64,000 bases of DNA, from positions 4,946,869-5,010,868 of the forward strand of contig JACMZG010001914.1 of NCBI GenBank assembly GCA_018340805.1, in the 5' to 3' direction. Each line of letters opens with the position of its first letter. The first letter of the stretch is position 1. This DNA is from Microvelia longipes (lineage: Eukaryota > Arthropoda > Insecta > Hemiptera > Veliidae). This document shows, in pieces, positions 1-12,479 of the stretch. Made by a program: the position numbers and the translations under genes. The notes beneath the pieces were generated by a model. It made no database searches. It was given only the letters and a program-made list of their open reading frames with translations, and was not told the DNA's origin.

Positions 1-410
1 GGTCATCCATACAGCACTGACCACGCTCAAAGCTGCTTACCTTTTATGATCCAACAAAAATCATGGATATACTTGTCGTATTTAAACAAAACTTGTTGTA
101 CTTATTTATTACGTAATGGTATGTACTTGTACTTGTACCAAATTTCAACTTAATCGGATTGTTTTCCGATTTTTTTAAAAAATTTACATAAGTCATATGA
201 TTAAAATAAAGTAATGCTGATAATGGGATGAAACTTGGCACATATGTTATTCTTATACATAGCTGCATGTGTGTCAAGTTTCAATCTAATCGCATCATTT
301 TTCCGCGTTTAATAATTTTTTGATGTCACCGGGATAATTCCGGTGACATCCCGGTTTCGGATTTTTTTTAAACACAATACTTTTCTATTTACCTACGGTA
401 TAAATGAATA
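1..410 (-). mobile_element. 5S-rRNA-related dispersed element, copy 1 (cut by window edge)
   Basis: Positions 1-52 read, on the minus strand, like the middle of 5S rRNA: TAAGCAGC, then a GCGTGGTCAGT stretch, then GGATGACC. A conserved body follows, with atccaacaaaaatcatgg, a 'cttggcacatatgtt' block and 'ccggtgacatcccggtttcgg' near 340-360. The same architecture occurs at 40311-40802, 44945-45345 and 60293-60602. It is a SINE-like, non-autonomous repeat. Confidence 0.6.
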
Positions 411-819
411 AAAGTAAAAAAAATAGCTGCTCGCATCTTAAAATATTTGGATCTAGTATGGCATTCGATTTCTTGAGGGTCTGTGAAGCTGGAGGATTTT
501 AAGTATAGTAGCCACATTTCTCAGCAACCTGGTGACGGAGCGTATATTATCTATATTCTGATTAAGATAAGACCGCCCTGAACAAATCGATACCAATAAC
601 ATTAAATAGTCCTTTTAGATAAGGTACTATGGTCTTTTGAATAGTCGAAACTAAGCAAAAAATCCCGTTTTTAGAACATTGACTATGCTCCGCTTATACA
701 CTAGACTCCCATGAACAATTTAACACCAATTATATTAAATAGTTCTTTTAGAAAAACACTTATGGCCCTTAGAAAAACCCAATATAACCGAAAACTATAG
801 AAATATTAGTAAATGTAAC
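411..819. other. AT-rich unassigned stretch
   Basis: No convincing coding sequence, RNA gene or inverted repeat was seen here. Short near-duplicate phrases ('ttaaatagt.cttttaga' at about 600 and 738) hint at an old local duplication. Confidence 0.4.
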
Positions 820-1018
820 ACAACTAAAAAAACCGTGGATGACTCAACTTAGGGGTAACTACTGACAAATCATTTGGTGACTTAACTAAGGTGTAACACT
901 ACTGAAAAAACAGTGGGTGACTCAACTAAGGTGTAACACTACTGAAAAAACAGTGGGTGACTCAACTAAGGTGTAACACTACTGAAAAAACAGTGGGTGA
1001 CTCAACTAAGGTGTAACA
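820..1018. repeat. 40-bp tandem repeat, about five copies
   Basis: The unit contains 'cagtgggtgactcaactaag' followed by gtgtaacact and actgaaaaaa. The last three copies (from about 899) are almost identical and the first ones are diverged. Confidence 0.9.
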
Positions 1019-1024
1019 CATTAC

Positions 1025-2185
1025 ATCAGATGTAAATAGCCTCAAAAACCCGCGAAATTTAAATATACAGGTCTTGGCGGCGCCGTCGAGGCGCCGGTCC
1101 AATATCTTTTGGATATAATATATATTTTTGGTATGTGGAAGCCCCTCCACTCTAGTCATCTGAACAAAACCACAAGTTCATTTTCATGATGAAAATTCTC
1201 CAGTAGAATGGAATTGAATCATTTAATTTGATAATTATCCGGTATTTGAAGTGACCACTACAACGAACAACAATTACATGATCGAATTATATGATGGTTG
1301 TTTAAACCTCATTCGATTTCAATAAACAGGTTCTAAAACTTGAATACTATGTTTGTAAAAGGTCTGTAATTTTTGATGCCAGAAAATACCCGGATCAAAG
1401 TTATAACGAATTTAATAAAACTATGGTCGTTTAGAGTGATAAACAACCGGGAGTGTTGGTTTAACACATGGCGTTCTGCTTAATTATTTAGTTTATTTAA
1501 AGAATATAGGGGTAGAAATTTGTATTCGAGCAGCTGTATAATAAAAACCTGGTTGACAGCGGCTTCGTTCTAAAGCCCTTCTAAAAGTCACCCTAAGGTT
1601 TTTTAATAGAAAATCAAACTGCGAATCAAATCATCAAGTCTGCGTTAATGGATGGATTTTGGAACAAAACCAATCGCAGATGTGGGAGGTTATATTGAAT
1701 ACTGATATATTTTAAAAATTTGGGTGGCCTAAAAATACTGCATTTAAAATGGCGTTAATAAACGCAATACTTATACAAAGAAATAATTCCCCCCAAAAAA
1801 GACCAATTCATCAAATAACGAGCAGTTCTATATCATCATCAAAAATCAATACCGCAGCTAGGTGATTTAATAAAATAGTTTACATAATTACAAGCATTTT
1901 ATTTAAATTGATTAGATCTGGTAATTTTAACAATTATACAGGATTTTAGTTCCAGATCTGTGTGACATATGCTTTGGGTTAGTTGGTTAAAATTGATTAG
2001 TATGTATGGTTTTTATAATTGTTGCTCTTTTTTGCTCAATTGTTGTTTAGGCATGCTACTGTAAATGTTAGTTTTCTAATGCAGCGGTTTCTAACCTGGT
2101 TTATAGTGTACACCTACCCATTACTAAAATCTAAACAAATGTTATGTGTACGGAAAAAACATTATTCAACAAGGGCCTTATGCTC
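1025..2185. other. Unassigned intergenic stretch
   Basis: The short GC-rich palindromic run 'ggcggcgccgtcgaggcgcc' lies at 1076-1096. The part at 1120-1200 is a diverged relative of the repeat end seen at 18536-18626 (ctccact.tagtcatctgaac, then tcattttcatgatgaaaattc). Nothing else is recognised. Confidence 0.4.
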
Positions 2186-2191
2186 CTAGCT

Positions 2192-2446
2192 GCATCGCAC
2201 TTTGAACACTCCGTGGAATATAATCAAATTGCCATCTTTTTGCATTGCTCTTCTACCTGTCCGTAGAATACAATCGATATGCCATCTTTTTGCATCGCAC
2301 TTCGACCTGTCCGTAAAATACAATCGAATTGCCATATTTTGCATTGCACTTCGACCTGTCCGTAAACTACAATCGAATTGCCATCTTTTTGCTTCGCACT
2401 TCGACCTCTCCATGGAATGATATCGAACTGCTATATTTTTCTTATT
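2192..2446. repeat. 51-bp tandem repeat, about five copies
   Basis: The unit contains gcatcgcacttcgacctgtc, then cgtaaaatacaatcgaattg, then ccatcttttt. Copies differ by substitutions and small gaps. Overlapping short ORFs on both strands here are repeat translations. Confidence 0.9.
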
Positions 2447-3539
2447 CCCCAAAGACAAATATAAAAAGGTATTATATAGGTGATATTGAAAGGTATTATA
2501 AAAAGAATTAAAAATTTTTACTATTCGAGGCTTCATACCTGTAGGTTTATTAAATATAAGAGTATTTAATATTGTCATATATGCAACATCGCATGTCACT
2601 TAAAATTTACTTATTGATTCTCATAAATATCAAAAGAAATATCCTAAAATAATTCTGGCGCGGTGGTCCGCATGTCGAGCGAATTTCCTTTGGATGCGTG
2701 TTTCCGTGCTTTTTACACTATATAAGTTTACAACTACTAAATAAATAATTCCGTCGCGGTGGTCCGCTGTCGGGCGAATTTCATGTAGAATTCGTGTTTC
2801 CGTGCTTAACAACCATTTCTTGCTTAAGGTTCCGGTTCATGCTTTAGAACCTAAGCAGTTACTCGATTGTCAAGCACTGCTCGTAACTCATTTTGTCTGT
2901 ATTTTTCAAAGGAAATGCGCATAATTATCCAGTTGGTTGTTCAAAACTATGCCTCTAAATTAGAAGAACGCACTATTATTTGCACTAGTTTAAAGCTTAG
3001 TTACTTATATTTAAGCTTAGTCAGTTATCTTTAAAGGTTTTAGCGCATTTCCTTTGAAAAATACAGACAAAATGAGTTACGAGCAGTGCTTGACAATCGA
3101 GTAACTGCTTAGGTTCTAAAGCATGAACCGGAACCTTAAGCAAGAAATGGGTTGTTAAGCACGGAAACACGAATTCTACATGAAATTCGCCGACAGCGGA
3201 CCACCGCGACGGAATTATTTATTTAGTAGTTGTAAACTTATAGTGTAAAAGCACGGAAACACGCATCCAAAGGAAATTCGCCCGACATGCGGACCACCGC
3301 GCCAGAATTATTTTTTAGTTGTAAACTTATATTAAGTAAAAAAACGATAAAAATTTATCGTCCCTACCAGGAGTTGAACCCAGGTACCCTGAGTTTGAGT
3401 GCTCGTATTGACTCCGACCACTATCATTCAACTCAGAGGCCAGAAAAACATAGAAACGACACCCTACTCGATATTTAATTTTTAATGACCGTAATTTTGG
3501 TTTTTGATCATTTTTGTGGTTTTTCGACTTTTTGGTAAC

Positions 3540-4060
3540 TTAGAGTGGTCGTATCGACTTCGGACCGGTTTCATTCGATTCAGCGCCCAAAAATACATCG
3601 AAAACGACACACTACTCGAAATTTATTTTTTATCGACCTAAATTTTGGTTTTTGGTAATTTACAATGGTTTTTTGGACTTTTTGTTAACTTAGAGTGATC
3701 GTATCGACTTCGGACCGGTTTCATTCGATTTAGCGCCCAAAAATACATCGAAAACGACAACCTACTCGAAATTTATTTTTTATCGACCTAAATTTTGGTT
3801 TTTGGTAATTTACAATGGTTTTTTGGACTTTTTGGTCACTTAGAGTGGTCGTATCGACTTCGGACCGGTTTCATTCGATTCAGCGCCCAAAATACATAGA
3901 AACGACACCCTACTCGAAATTTATTTTTTATCGACCTAAATTTTGGTTTTTGGTAATTCACAATGGTTTTTTGGACTTTTTGGTCATTTAGAGTAGTCGT
4001 ATCGACTTCGGACCGGTTTTATTCGATTCAGCGCCTAAAAAAACATAAATATTGACCTTT
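3540..4060. repeat. ~180-bp tandem repeat inside composite element I
   Basis: The unit contains 'gtggtcgtatcgacttcgga', then ccggtttcattcgattcagcg, then aaaacgacaccctactcg. About three copies are present here, and shorter versions recur at 52960-53190. Confidence 0.85.
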
Positions 4061-4263
4061 TTCGCGGCAAAAAATATTAACCCTGAATTTTGCCGATTTT
4101 TTGAAAATTTCGCTGACTCAGCAAACCGGGTTAATGACGTCACAAAAACCTGGTTTTTAATAGGGTTCGTGTCCTCCCAAAGGTTGATTTTCGTACCAAG
4201 TTTGGTTAAAAAATATTAATCCGTTCGAAAGATAGAGTGTTTACAAGAAAGTGTCTAGAAATA

Positions 4264-4310
4264 CATATATATATATATACATATATATGTATATATATAT
4301 ATACATACAT

Positions 4311-4352
<42 letters not shown>

Positions 4353-4380
4353 ATATAATATATATATATATATAATTTAT
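4264..4380. repeat. (TA)n microsatellite
   Basis: Alternating TA with interspersed TAC and TAA. Internal to composite element I. Confidence 0.95.
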
Positions 4381-4510
4381 ATAAAGTCTCGCGAAACGTA
4401 TTTTTTCGTCATTAGGGACCTCTGAAACGGACTTGTGTCGTGGTCCGAGGTTCGAATTCCGCCATGACGCCTATCCCATTAGCCGAATTTCCAAAGGAAA
4501 TTCGCTAAAA

Positions 4511-5194
4511 CACAGATGAGAGCCGAGGCACTTTGCATTCAAAAGACTTTTTACCAAACAAATATTATTATGGATTTGTTGAATGCTCTAGGTGACACGC
4601 CATTTTGATATGCCATATTGTATTAACCACGAAATCTAGTAATTTAATCCCCTCGTAGGACTTTGATTTTTGTGTCAGGTTTCATTATAGATCCCAGGGG
4701 TGGACTGGCCAGTAAGGACGAGGGCAGCTACCCTCCTTGGGACCCTCAACCAAAAAACAACGAAAATTAAAAAAAAAAAGAATAACATTTTAATATTTTA
4801 ACCATATAATATATAAAGAAATTTTTAAATCATAAATATGTTATATATTCATAAAACCAGTCAATGAGGCCTCTCTGAGGTAGGGCCGAAAGAGCTCCTA
4901 AAAACAAATGTTTTTAAAGTACTAAAAATATTCTTAATTTGTTGTTGTTACCTAAATCTAAGATCTTTATGGTCCTTTTTTTTACTTGGTCTTCTAAAGA
5001 CCCCATACAGAAGTCTAGAGCTAATGATGGCCCTTAAAATACTTGATCAGGGCTCTAAAGCAGTACAAACGGGACCTAGACGTGAAACATAAAATATATA
5101 CTTTATATATAATTTATGTAAATATAGAGGAATAAACTTAAGTTCTATTTCAGTTTATTTTAATTTTACTTAAATAATAGTAGTAGTAATATGG
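4511..5194. other. Unassigned AT-rich stretch
   Basis: 'caggggtggactggcca' near 4690 resembles the start of common animal DNA-transposon ends, but no matching partner end was found. No gene is supported. Confidence 0.35.
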
Positions 5195-5510
5195 GGAAGG
5201 GGAGTGGTAGTAACTACCAGGCAAGTAGGCCACGTTGTTGGGCCCTTTTTGCCAGCTCCCTAAGATAGTGTTCTACTCCTTTTAATTTCAAGTGTGGTAT
5301 ATTTCATCTAATCTAGACAGAAGAGCCGTGAATTTCTATGGTTCCTCCAATGCTTTTTCAAGTAATCATACATATTACATATTTTTTACTGACTCTTATA
5401 GTCTAGTGAAAACTGGGAACAACACGTACTCTCATTGTTAAACCAAACCACACACACACTTTAAACTTCAAGGCAGAAACAGTATAGTATTATAATAAAT
5501 CTACAATGAG
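5195..5510 (-). repeat. Dispersed repeat family R1, copy a
   Basis: This stretch matches the reverse complement of 62640-62955 over roughly 315 bp, with shared blocks such as caggcaagtaggccac, gccagctccctaagatagtg and agaagagccgtg. A diverged copy lies at 34010-34240. The function is unknown and it is likely an old transposon. Confidence 0.75.
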
Positions 5511-5660
5511 GGTCCTAAATTTTGCCTATACCCAGTTTCATTTAGGGTAAGGGATCTTTAACGAGTACCTGACAACGCACAGGCTCGAGATCACCGGCTT
5601 TACGTCCCTTCTGAAGGACGTGGTACGCAGAATTTTTATCCCTCTCATAAAAATTCTAGA

Positions 5661-5748
5661 GGCCCGTGCTGGGATTGAACCCATGACTAAGGTCCATTCA
5701 TTCTGTGTATTGGTCGCGATCCTTAACAACTACACCACGGGTGACGCT
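5661..5748 (-). mobile_element. tRNA-derived SINE head
   Basis: On the minus strand, GCGTCACCCGTGGTGTAGTT provides a tRNA-like A box and GGGTTCAATCCC a B box about 50 bp later, in the right order for a pol III internal promoter. No full cloverleaf is evident, so a SINE head is more likely than a functional tRNA gene. Confidence 0.5.
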
Positions 5749-5759
5749 TAATTTTACTT

Positions 5760-6734
5760 AAGTTTATTTTATATTAACTTATTTATTTTAAATTATTTAA
5801 ATAAAATATTTTATTTGAACTTGATTACTTTACTTAAAAGTAGACCCCACTACTTGGGAAACAATAAAGGATCCCCCCCCCCCAACTGGGCTTCTTGCAA
5901 TCTAGGTTTGGGCTATTTTAGGCCCCTCCTCAGAGAGCCTTTTGACTCAGTCCGCTACTGATCAGATCAGGCATTTGAACTGAAGAGTTTTTGCAAGAAA
6001 TGTAAACATCTATCTATAAATATTTACCATGAAAACTGTGCGAGCCATAGATGCTATGCCATAGATAAAATTAACTTTAATCATATGATTTTTTTATTTA
6101 AAATTTTTCTGACTTAGCAACTGGGTTAGTGATGTCACATCAAGCTAGTTTTAATGAGGGGACCTTGTCCTCAACTAGGTTGATTTTTCTGCTAAGTTTT
6201 ACGAAACGTATTAGTTCGTGATTATAGGACCCCCTCTGTCCTCTAAAACGGGATTTGTTTTTCCTTCCCGACTTCGTCACCGAAATGAAATTCACATTTT
6301 TCTCAACGGGAATTTGCTAAAAGTGTTAAATCAGATTCTTGTGTAGCGAGTTCTAAAAACACAATTTTTAGAACTCACTTCTTCTTCCTAATCCATTAAT
6401 TCAAATTTCAAAAATGTTTGTCATGAAATTTTTATTAACTTAAAACTATAAATTTTCGTTATAATGTACTCGATTTTAATTTTATACATATAATTAATGA
6501 CATTAATAAAATTAATTTATTACATTTAATGGTGATTTGTATGTAAAAGTTTTATACGTAAAATTTGATTAGCGGCTAAAATAAGTCTTAATAGCGGCTG
6601 TTATGTGTTATGATATGGCCGGCCGGCTATTAATTATGTAAAATTATGGTTATTAAAAACGGTTATGGTTTAATTATTACCATATTATGTAAATACAATC
6701 GTTTGTGTAAGTTAAGTATTTTTATTACAACTGA
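5760..6734. other. AT-rich unassigned stretch
   Basis: A C-homopolymer sits at 5875-5883. Part of 6060-6320 resembles the 'gactcagcaaaccgggttaatgacgtca' segment of the composite elements, so an old relative is likely. No gene was seen. Confidence 0.35.
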
Positions 6735-8340
6735 TTCTCAATCTTGTTGCATTTTCTTTGTGACACGCCGCTTTTCTAGCTTTGCTATTTTCTTTGCTTT
6801 GTTGACACGCCTTTTCTAGCTATTGATCTTAATCTTGTTGAATTTTCTTTGTGACACGCCACTTTTCTAGCTATTGATCTTACTTTGTTGACACGCACTT
6901 TTCTAGCTATTGATCTTAATCTTGTTGAATTTTCTTTGTTGACACGCCGCTTTTCTAGCTATTGATCTTAATCTTGTTGAATTTTCTTTGTTGACACGCC
7001 GCTTTTCTAGTTATTGCTCTTAATCTTGTTGCACTTATTTTGCTGACACGCCGCTTTTCTAGCTATTGCTTCTTAATCTTGTTGCATTTCTTTGTTGACA
7101 CGCCGCTTTCTAGCTATTGATCTTAATTTGTGCATTTTCTTTGCTGACTTTTCTACTAATCTTTTGCGCACGCCGCTTTTCTAGTTATTGCTCTAAATCT
7201 TGTTGCACTTTTTGCTGACACGCGCTTTTCTAGCTATTGCTCTTAATCTTGTTGCATTTTCTTTGTTGACACGCCGCTTTTCTAGCTATTGATCTTAATC
7301 TTGTTGCATTTTCTTTGTTGACACGCCGCTTTTCTAGCTATTGCTCTTAATCTTGTTGCACTTATTTATTTGCTGACACGCGCTTTTCTAGTTATTGCTC
7401 TTAATCTTGTTGCACTTATTTTGTGACACGCCGCTTTTCTAGCTATTGCTCTTAATCTTGTTGCATTTCTTTGTTGACACGCCGCTTTTCTAGCTATTGA
7501 TCTTATTCTTATTTTCTTGCTGACACGCCGCTTTTCTAGCTATTGCTCTTAATCTTATTGCACTTATTTGCTGACACGCCGCTTTCTAGCTATTGCTCTT
7601 AATCTTGTTGCACTTATTTATTTTGCTGACACGCCGCTTTTCTAGCTATTGCTCTTAATCTTATTGCACTTATTTTGCTGACACGCCGCTTTTCTAGCTA
7701 TTGCTCTTAATCTTGTTGCACTTATTTATTTTGCTGGCACGCCGCTTTTCTAGCTATTGCTCTTAATCTTATTGCACTTATTTTGCTGACACGCGCTTTT
7801 CTAGTTATTGCTCTTAATCTTGTTGCACTTATTTATTTTGACGCGCTTTCTAGCTATTGCTTAATCTTATTGCACTTTTTTGCTGACACGCCGCTTTTTA
7901 GCTATTGCTCTTAATCTTATTGCACTTATTTTGCTGACACGCCGCTTTTCTAGCTATTGCTCTTATCTTGTTGCACTTATTTATTTTGCTGACACGCCGC
8001 TTTTCTAGCTATTGCTCTTAATCTATTGCACTTATTTTGCTGACACGCCGCTTTTCTAGCTATTGCTCTTAATCTTGTTGCACTTATTTATTTTGCTGGC
8101 ACGCCGCTTTTCTAGCTATTGCTCTTAATCTTATTGCACTTATTTTGCTGACACGCCGCTTTTCTAGTTATTGCTCTTAATCTTGTTGCACTTATTTATT
8201 TTGCTGACACGCCGCTTTTCTAGCTATTGCTCTTAATCTTGTTGCACTTATTTATTTTGCTGGCACGCCACTTTTCTAGCTATTGCTCTTAATCTTGTTG
8301 CATTTTCTTTGTTGACACGCCGCTTTTCTAGCTATAATTC
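6735..8340. repeat. 52- to 56-bp minisatellite, about 30 copies
   Basis: The unit contains gacacgccgcttttctagct, then attgctcttaatcttgttgc, then attt.ctttgttg or a cttatttattttgctg variant. Two subtypes alternate in parts of the array. Many copies lack one or two bases. Decayed units trail on to about 8510. Confidence 0.97.
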
Positions 8341-8519
8341 GCACTTGTCTTGTATTTTCTTTTTTGACACGCTGCATTTCAAGCAATAATTTTTTATCGT
8401 GTTGTATTTTTTACCGTGTAGTATTTTCTTTGCTGATCAACTGCATTTTAAGACATGATTTTTAATCGTGTTTTATTTTCTTATACGACCCGCTGCTTTT
8501 CTAGATTTTAGTAATAAGG

Positions 8520-9307
8520 ATTAATACAGATTAATCTATAAGTACATATTTGATGCTAATCCTAGTGTCAGGGTGTGTAAGGAGGCGATTACCCCCTCCC
8601 CTACACAAACATACAAACGCACTACTAAAAGGGGAAAATTGCTTTTTTGTTGGCAAAAGCTTGCTCTCGGAATCAAGGCTAGTTAATATATTGCTGGTGT
8701 CAGTAAATATGTCTACTTAAACATACTTAAACTGAATATTTTAGAGTATTGCTTTCTTCCTGGGACTCCTCACAGGATAAAGATCATTAATTTTAAGTTA
8801 TTGGTCATCCTTCCTCCACAGACTAATTAAGTACAACTTTACTTTTATGTCAAATGTCTCTGATTGCACTTTTTTTTAGGAAGCTCAATCAATGATTTAA
8901 GAGAACCTTATTATGCGAGAGATAACGAGTCTTATGTTTTGAAATGGCCGAGAGTCTAAGCCACTCTTGCAAGCCATAAGCAACCCTTATTTTGCCATAA
9001 ATAAGGACTTTTGTTATCTCTTGTGGGACACTCATGAGAAAAGATTCTGTATAAATATTTCTATAAATATTTCTATAAATATTTCGGAATCGGACTGGTG
9101 TTATTTTATTGCCACAGCAACGTTAACTTTTAATTTTGATTTATAACTTTTAAAGGACTCGAATATATTAAAGTGTAATTAAGCATTTAATAAGCAATAT
9201 AGGTTATTAAAATTTCATATGAATAGAATAGTTCGGTCTAAGTCCTCTCCTCCAAGAATTAGACTTATTGAGTTAATTATTATTAGAACTTATGAGTTAA
9301 GACTATA
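8520..9307. other. Unassigned stretch
   Basis: A tandem triplication of 'tttctataaata' lies at 9056-9090. No gene was recognised. Confidence 0.35.
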
Positions 9308-9311
9308 ACAT

Positions 9312-9568
9312 GAGGGGTTCAGTGTTAAAGTGGACCAAGTCCATTTTTAAAAAAAAATGAGATAGAGGTGTTTTCATGTAGGAGAATATGTATATTTTAT
9401 CAGTGTGAGGTTGTTATGTGTATTGGCTTCATGGGGTACCAATAAATCGCCATAGTCACTTTGCGCACTGAAATATTTCTAAATTGTTTCAGGGTTAAAA
9501 GGGGCTAAAATGTCTTTTATGACAAATCAAGTTTGGTGGACTTGGTCCACTTTAACACTGAACCCCTC
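9312..9568. mobile_element. 257-bp MITE with 33-bp terminal inverted repeats
   Basis: Left end gaggggttcagtgttaaagt continues gga..aagtcca and is mirrored at 9536-9568. ACAT flanks both sides (9308-9311, 9569-9572) and is a likely 4-bp target duplication. There is no coding capacity. Confidence 0.85.
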
Positions 9569-9572
9569 ACAT

Positions 9573-10113
9573 AATATAATTAATAGTATTATCTTTAAAA
9601 GGGACTTGATTTTTTAAGTCAGAAGGCGGGGTATAAGTAGATAGGTGGAGTCTTGCAAGGACCAACCAAAAACAAGGTAGAATATCCTCCCTTCTCTTTC
9701 AAGAGAAAGGATGGGGGGTTGGGAGATATCTATTTCAAAGATACGCTAAGAATAGATGTGGTGATACGAAGAAATCTATTCTTACTGGCTACTAGCGAGA
9801 TTGGTAAAGATATCGGTAATTTCCCCCTCCCCCAGATTCCAAAAATTGGCTCAATTCAATTTTTTGTTGGTAAAAGTAAAACAAGAGACCTTTGGCTTCT
9901 TGGCAGTTTTCGGCGCTGCGCTGGGGGCCGCTTCGCGTCTATATAGTTTTTCTCCTATATCAGTTCGTAATATTGCTAGTGCGTATGAATGTGGCATACT
10001 GTCCCAATATAAGCGTTTTTTCGAATGTATCAGTCAAAGAAACGGGATTTGTTTACTTATGGTTATATCTGTCAAAGGATAAAATCAGAATTAACGCTGA
10101 TGATAAAAATTTT
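9573..10113. other. Unassigned stretch with an overlapping open frame
   Basis: A 97-codon frame from 9653 and overlapping frames lack recognisable domains. The sequence at 9985-10070 is related to 18715-18780, which points to repeat origin. Confidence 0.35.
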
Positions 10114-10152
10114 AAATTAAAAAGGTTGTATTTACTGCAAGTTGAAGAAGCA

Positions 10153-10482
10153 ATCGAAGAATCAGCTACCGTCGATACTTGCTGTTGGATATTCATATCC
10201 CTGGACCGGTTTCGGCATAACACCATCATCAGCAGGCGGGGCAACACTCGAGCTCTCAACTAATAAATTTATATCAGTGATTAACTTCTAGTCTCAATGA
10301 GAACGACGAGCCCTCTGAAGATCTATCGTCGTGCTCATTGAGACTAGAAGTTAATCACTGATAAAACTTTATTAGTTGAGAGCTCGAGTGTTGCCCTGCC
10401 TGTTGATGATGGTGTTATGCCGAAACCGGTCCAGGGATATTTATATCTAACAGCAAGTATCGACGATAGCTGATTCTTCGAT
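10153..10482. mobile_element. 330-bp near-perfect palindromic (foldback) element
   Basis: The arms 10153-10305 and about 10325-10482 are inverted copies beginning atcgaagaatcagctaccgt, with blocks ccctggaccggtttcggcat and agtgattaacttctagtctc. A related single-arm copy with the same terminal repeats lies at 59746-59954. The flank 'aaggttgtatttactgcaag' (10122-10143) is also shared with that locus. Confidence 0.9.
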
Positions 10483-11090
10483 AAAAATTTAACTTTGTTG
10501 TATTAGTAGTATGTAGTCATACATAGTAATATACTTGTATATACAGTTTCAGCCCGATCTGACCATTTTTCGAGGTTTTGTGATTTTTGCTGAATCATTA
10601 TTATGAGTTAATTACGTCCCTAATGTTTTATGAACATTAGGGCCTTGAGCCACATTACGAAGCTAGCATAGCGAAGTACTATAAGGGCGTATGAGCAAAT
10701 TTCATCACAAATGGATGCTATATGAGGTTTTTCAAATACACCAGAACATTCCCGCTCATTTCACTTAAAACATATCGGTTTACCTAAAGTTTTACCGCCA
10801 ATTATATAATATTATTAGCGAGTAACATTCCCGCCTAAATCGTGTTCGTGACTACGAACAATCAAATGTCTTGTGTACTACGCCTCCAGTGTCCATGTTT
10901 TTTTAAATTCGGAAATAGAAAATTTGAGTCTCTTAAGTTTGCCATTTGTGGCATTAAGGGATCGTATGTTCCCGGACTTATCTAGTTTTCCAAGAGTGCA
11001 ATTAAGGATTTTCTATACCGAATCTAGAGTCTATCTTAAATGTGAAACATTCTCTGTAATTTTATAGATTCTTTAAACTTTTAAAATGTC
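10483..11090. other. Unassigned AT-rich stretch
   Basis: No gene or clear repeat boundary was seen. The segment at 10560-10640 loosely resembles the body of the 5S-related element (gaccatttttcgagg, then gctgaatcattattatg). Confidence 0.35.
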
Positions 11091-11335
11091 GACACAATAT
11101 AATTGTGCGAGAGACACCTAGAAAATGTAACAAGCAAAATGCAATGCTACATCTGGGAACTGTTCCATCATTCGACATTCGTCATCATTGATGGCTCGAC
11201 ATAATGTCATATCCCACTCTGTTTCGTTACGTCTAATTCATCAGGGCGCCGACAGAGCCTGAAGTCATGCTAGTTGTAGCATTGCATTTTGCTTGTTACA
11301 TTTCCTAGGTGTCTCTCGCACAATTATATTGTGTC
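11091..11335. mobile_element. 245-bp MITE with ~60-bp terminal inverted repeats
   Basis: Left end gacacaatataattgtgcga, continuing to gcaaaatgcaatgctac, is mirrored at about 11275-11335. The inner 120 bp is not repeated. The target duplication is not clear. Confidence 0.85.
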
Positions 11336-11569
11336 AACTATTCATGTTTTGCAAAACTCGGTAGTATCAAATTTTATTTTAAAATGTTGCGCACACCACT
11401 TGAAACCTCCACCATCTTTTTGGAACCACTGCCCCAGACATTGAGTTGGTTACCTTAATATTCTCAGGTTGCGCGTAATGTTAATAGTATAAAATTATTT
11501 GTATAGTAGTAAAATAATTAGTATAAAATTACACTTACTTAATAAACCATACAAAACACGAACATTATA

Positions 11570-12030
11570 ACCTTAAGACACTCTTGAAAGAGGTTGCAAT
11601 AACGTTACACAGAGCTCAAAACTTATTTTTCGAACCTCCTATATTGAACTAAGATTGGTCATGAACCTTCTAGTAATTTATCTCTATGATTCGAGAGGGC
11701 GTAAATAATTAAACTTGTTTTATCGAGAGTGTTTAGCAGTCTTTAACATAGAGATAATATACTAGAGGGGACATAGCTCATCTTAATACACTTAGGCCTG
11801 AACATTATTTTAGGGATCTCAGAGCCTGTGTTTAACCTCATTGAAACCTCTTCCAAGAGTTAGTTAAGGTTATAATTATTCAATTGTTTTCGACTTCCCG
11901 CACATTGTTTGTGTTTAGTTTTGTACATTAAACATTCTGCGACATAAGTTTCTGTTAATTTGTTCTATTTATTTGATTAAATTAATAGTTGAAGGTGGTA
12001 AGGTTACATCTTTTAATGTTTCAAAATTTA
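11570..12030. repeat. Dispersed repeat family R2, copy a
   Basis: The blocks 'aacatagagataatatacta', 'gaggggacatagctcatctt', 'aacctcattgaaacctc.tcc' and 'gaaggtggtaaggttac' recur in the same order at 12480-12830. Parts recur at 13590-13660, 15110-15260 and 60775-60856. The ends with catagagata suggest a MITE-like family. Confidence 0.75.
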
Positions 12031-12095
12031 ACCAATAAATTTTTGACCAGTCAGCACACAGCATTAACACAGCACAGTACCATTTTCCTTTCTTT

Positions 12096-12447
12096 AAAGA
12101 AAATGAAACAAAAATATTTAAAATTAAAAACTTTCTTTTTGTGGACTTATAAAAAAAAATATATAAATAAAAACAGATTAATTACACAAAAGTCCTATAT
12201 TTTTTTAATATATAATAATAACTAAAATTTCGACTAAATATTAGTCATCATCAGAGTTTAACAAATATAAAAAAAAAAACAATTTTACAAACTACTTAGT
12301 ATTGCTTATTTATATTATTTTATATTCTATATTTGTTAAACTCTGATGATGACTAATTTTTAGTCGAAAGCTTATTTATTATTATATATAAGGAAATATA
12401 GGACTTTTGTGTAATTATTTGTTTTTTATTTAAAAATATTTAAGTTT
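12096..12447. mobile_element. Foldback element with ~125- to 170-bp arms
   Basis: Left-arm blocks acacaaaagtcctatatttt, ttcgactaaatattagtcat and catcagagtttaacaaatat are mirrored on the right (12325-12447). The loop is 12270-12325. It lies between two copies of repeat R2. Confidence 0.85.
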
Positions 12448-12479
12448 TAAAACTCAATAAGAAGGACCTATCTAGTAAT

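Larger units (their letters stand above)
2640..4510. mobile_element. Composite palindromic tRNA-SINE element, copy I
   Basis: Positions 2640-2921 and 3041-3325 are inverted arms around a spacer of about 120 bp. Each arm carries the SINE head 'ctggcgcggtggtccgcatg'. The right side continues through a tRNA B-box-like gttgaaccc (3372-3380), about three copies of a ~180-bp tandem unit (3540-4060), a (TA)n tract (4264-4380) and a second tRNA-like end (gaggttcgaattccgcc, 4447-4463). It ends in a small hairpin around 4485-4500. The whole layout is repeated at 51475-53695. No protein-coding capacity was seen, so it looks non-autonomous. Confidence 0.7.
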
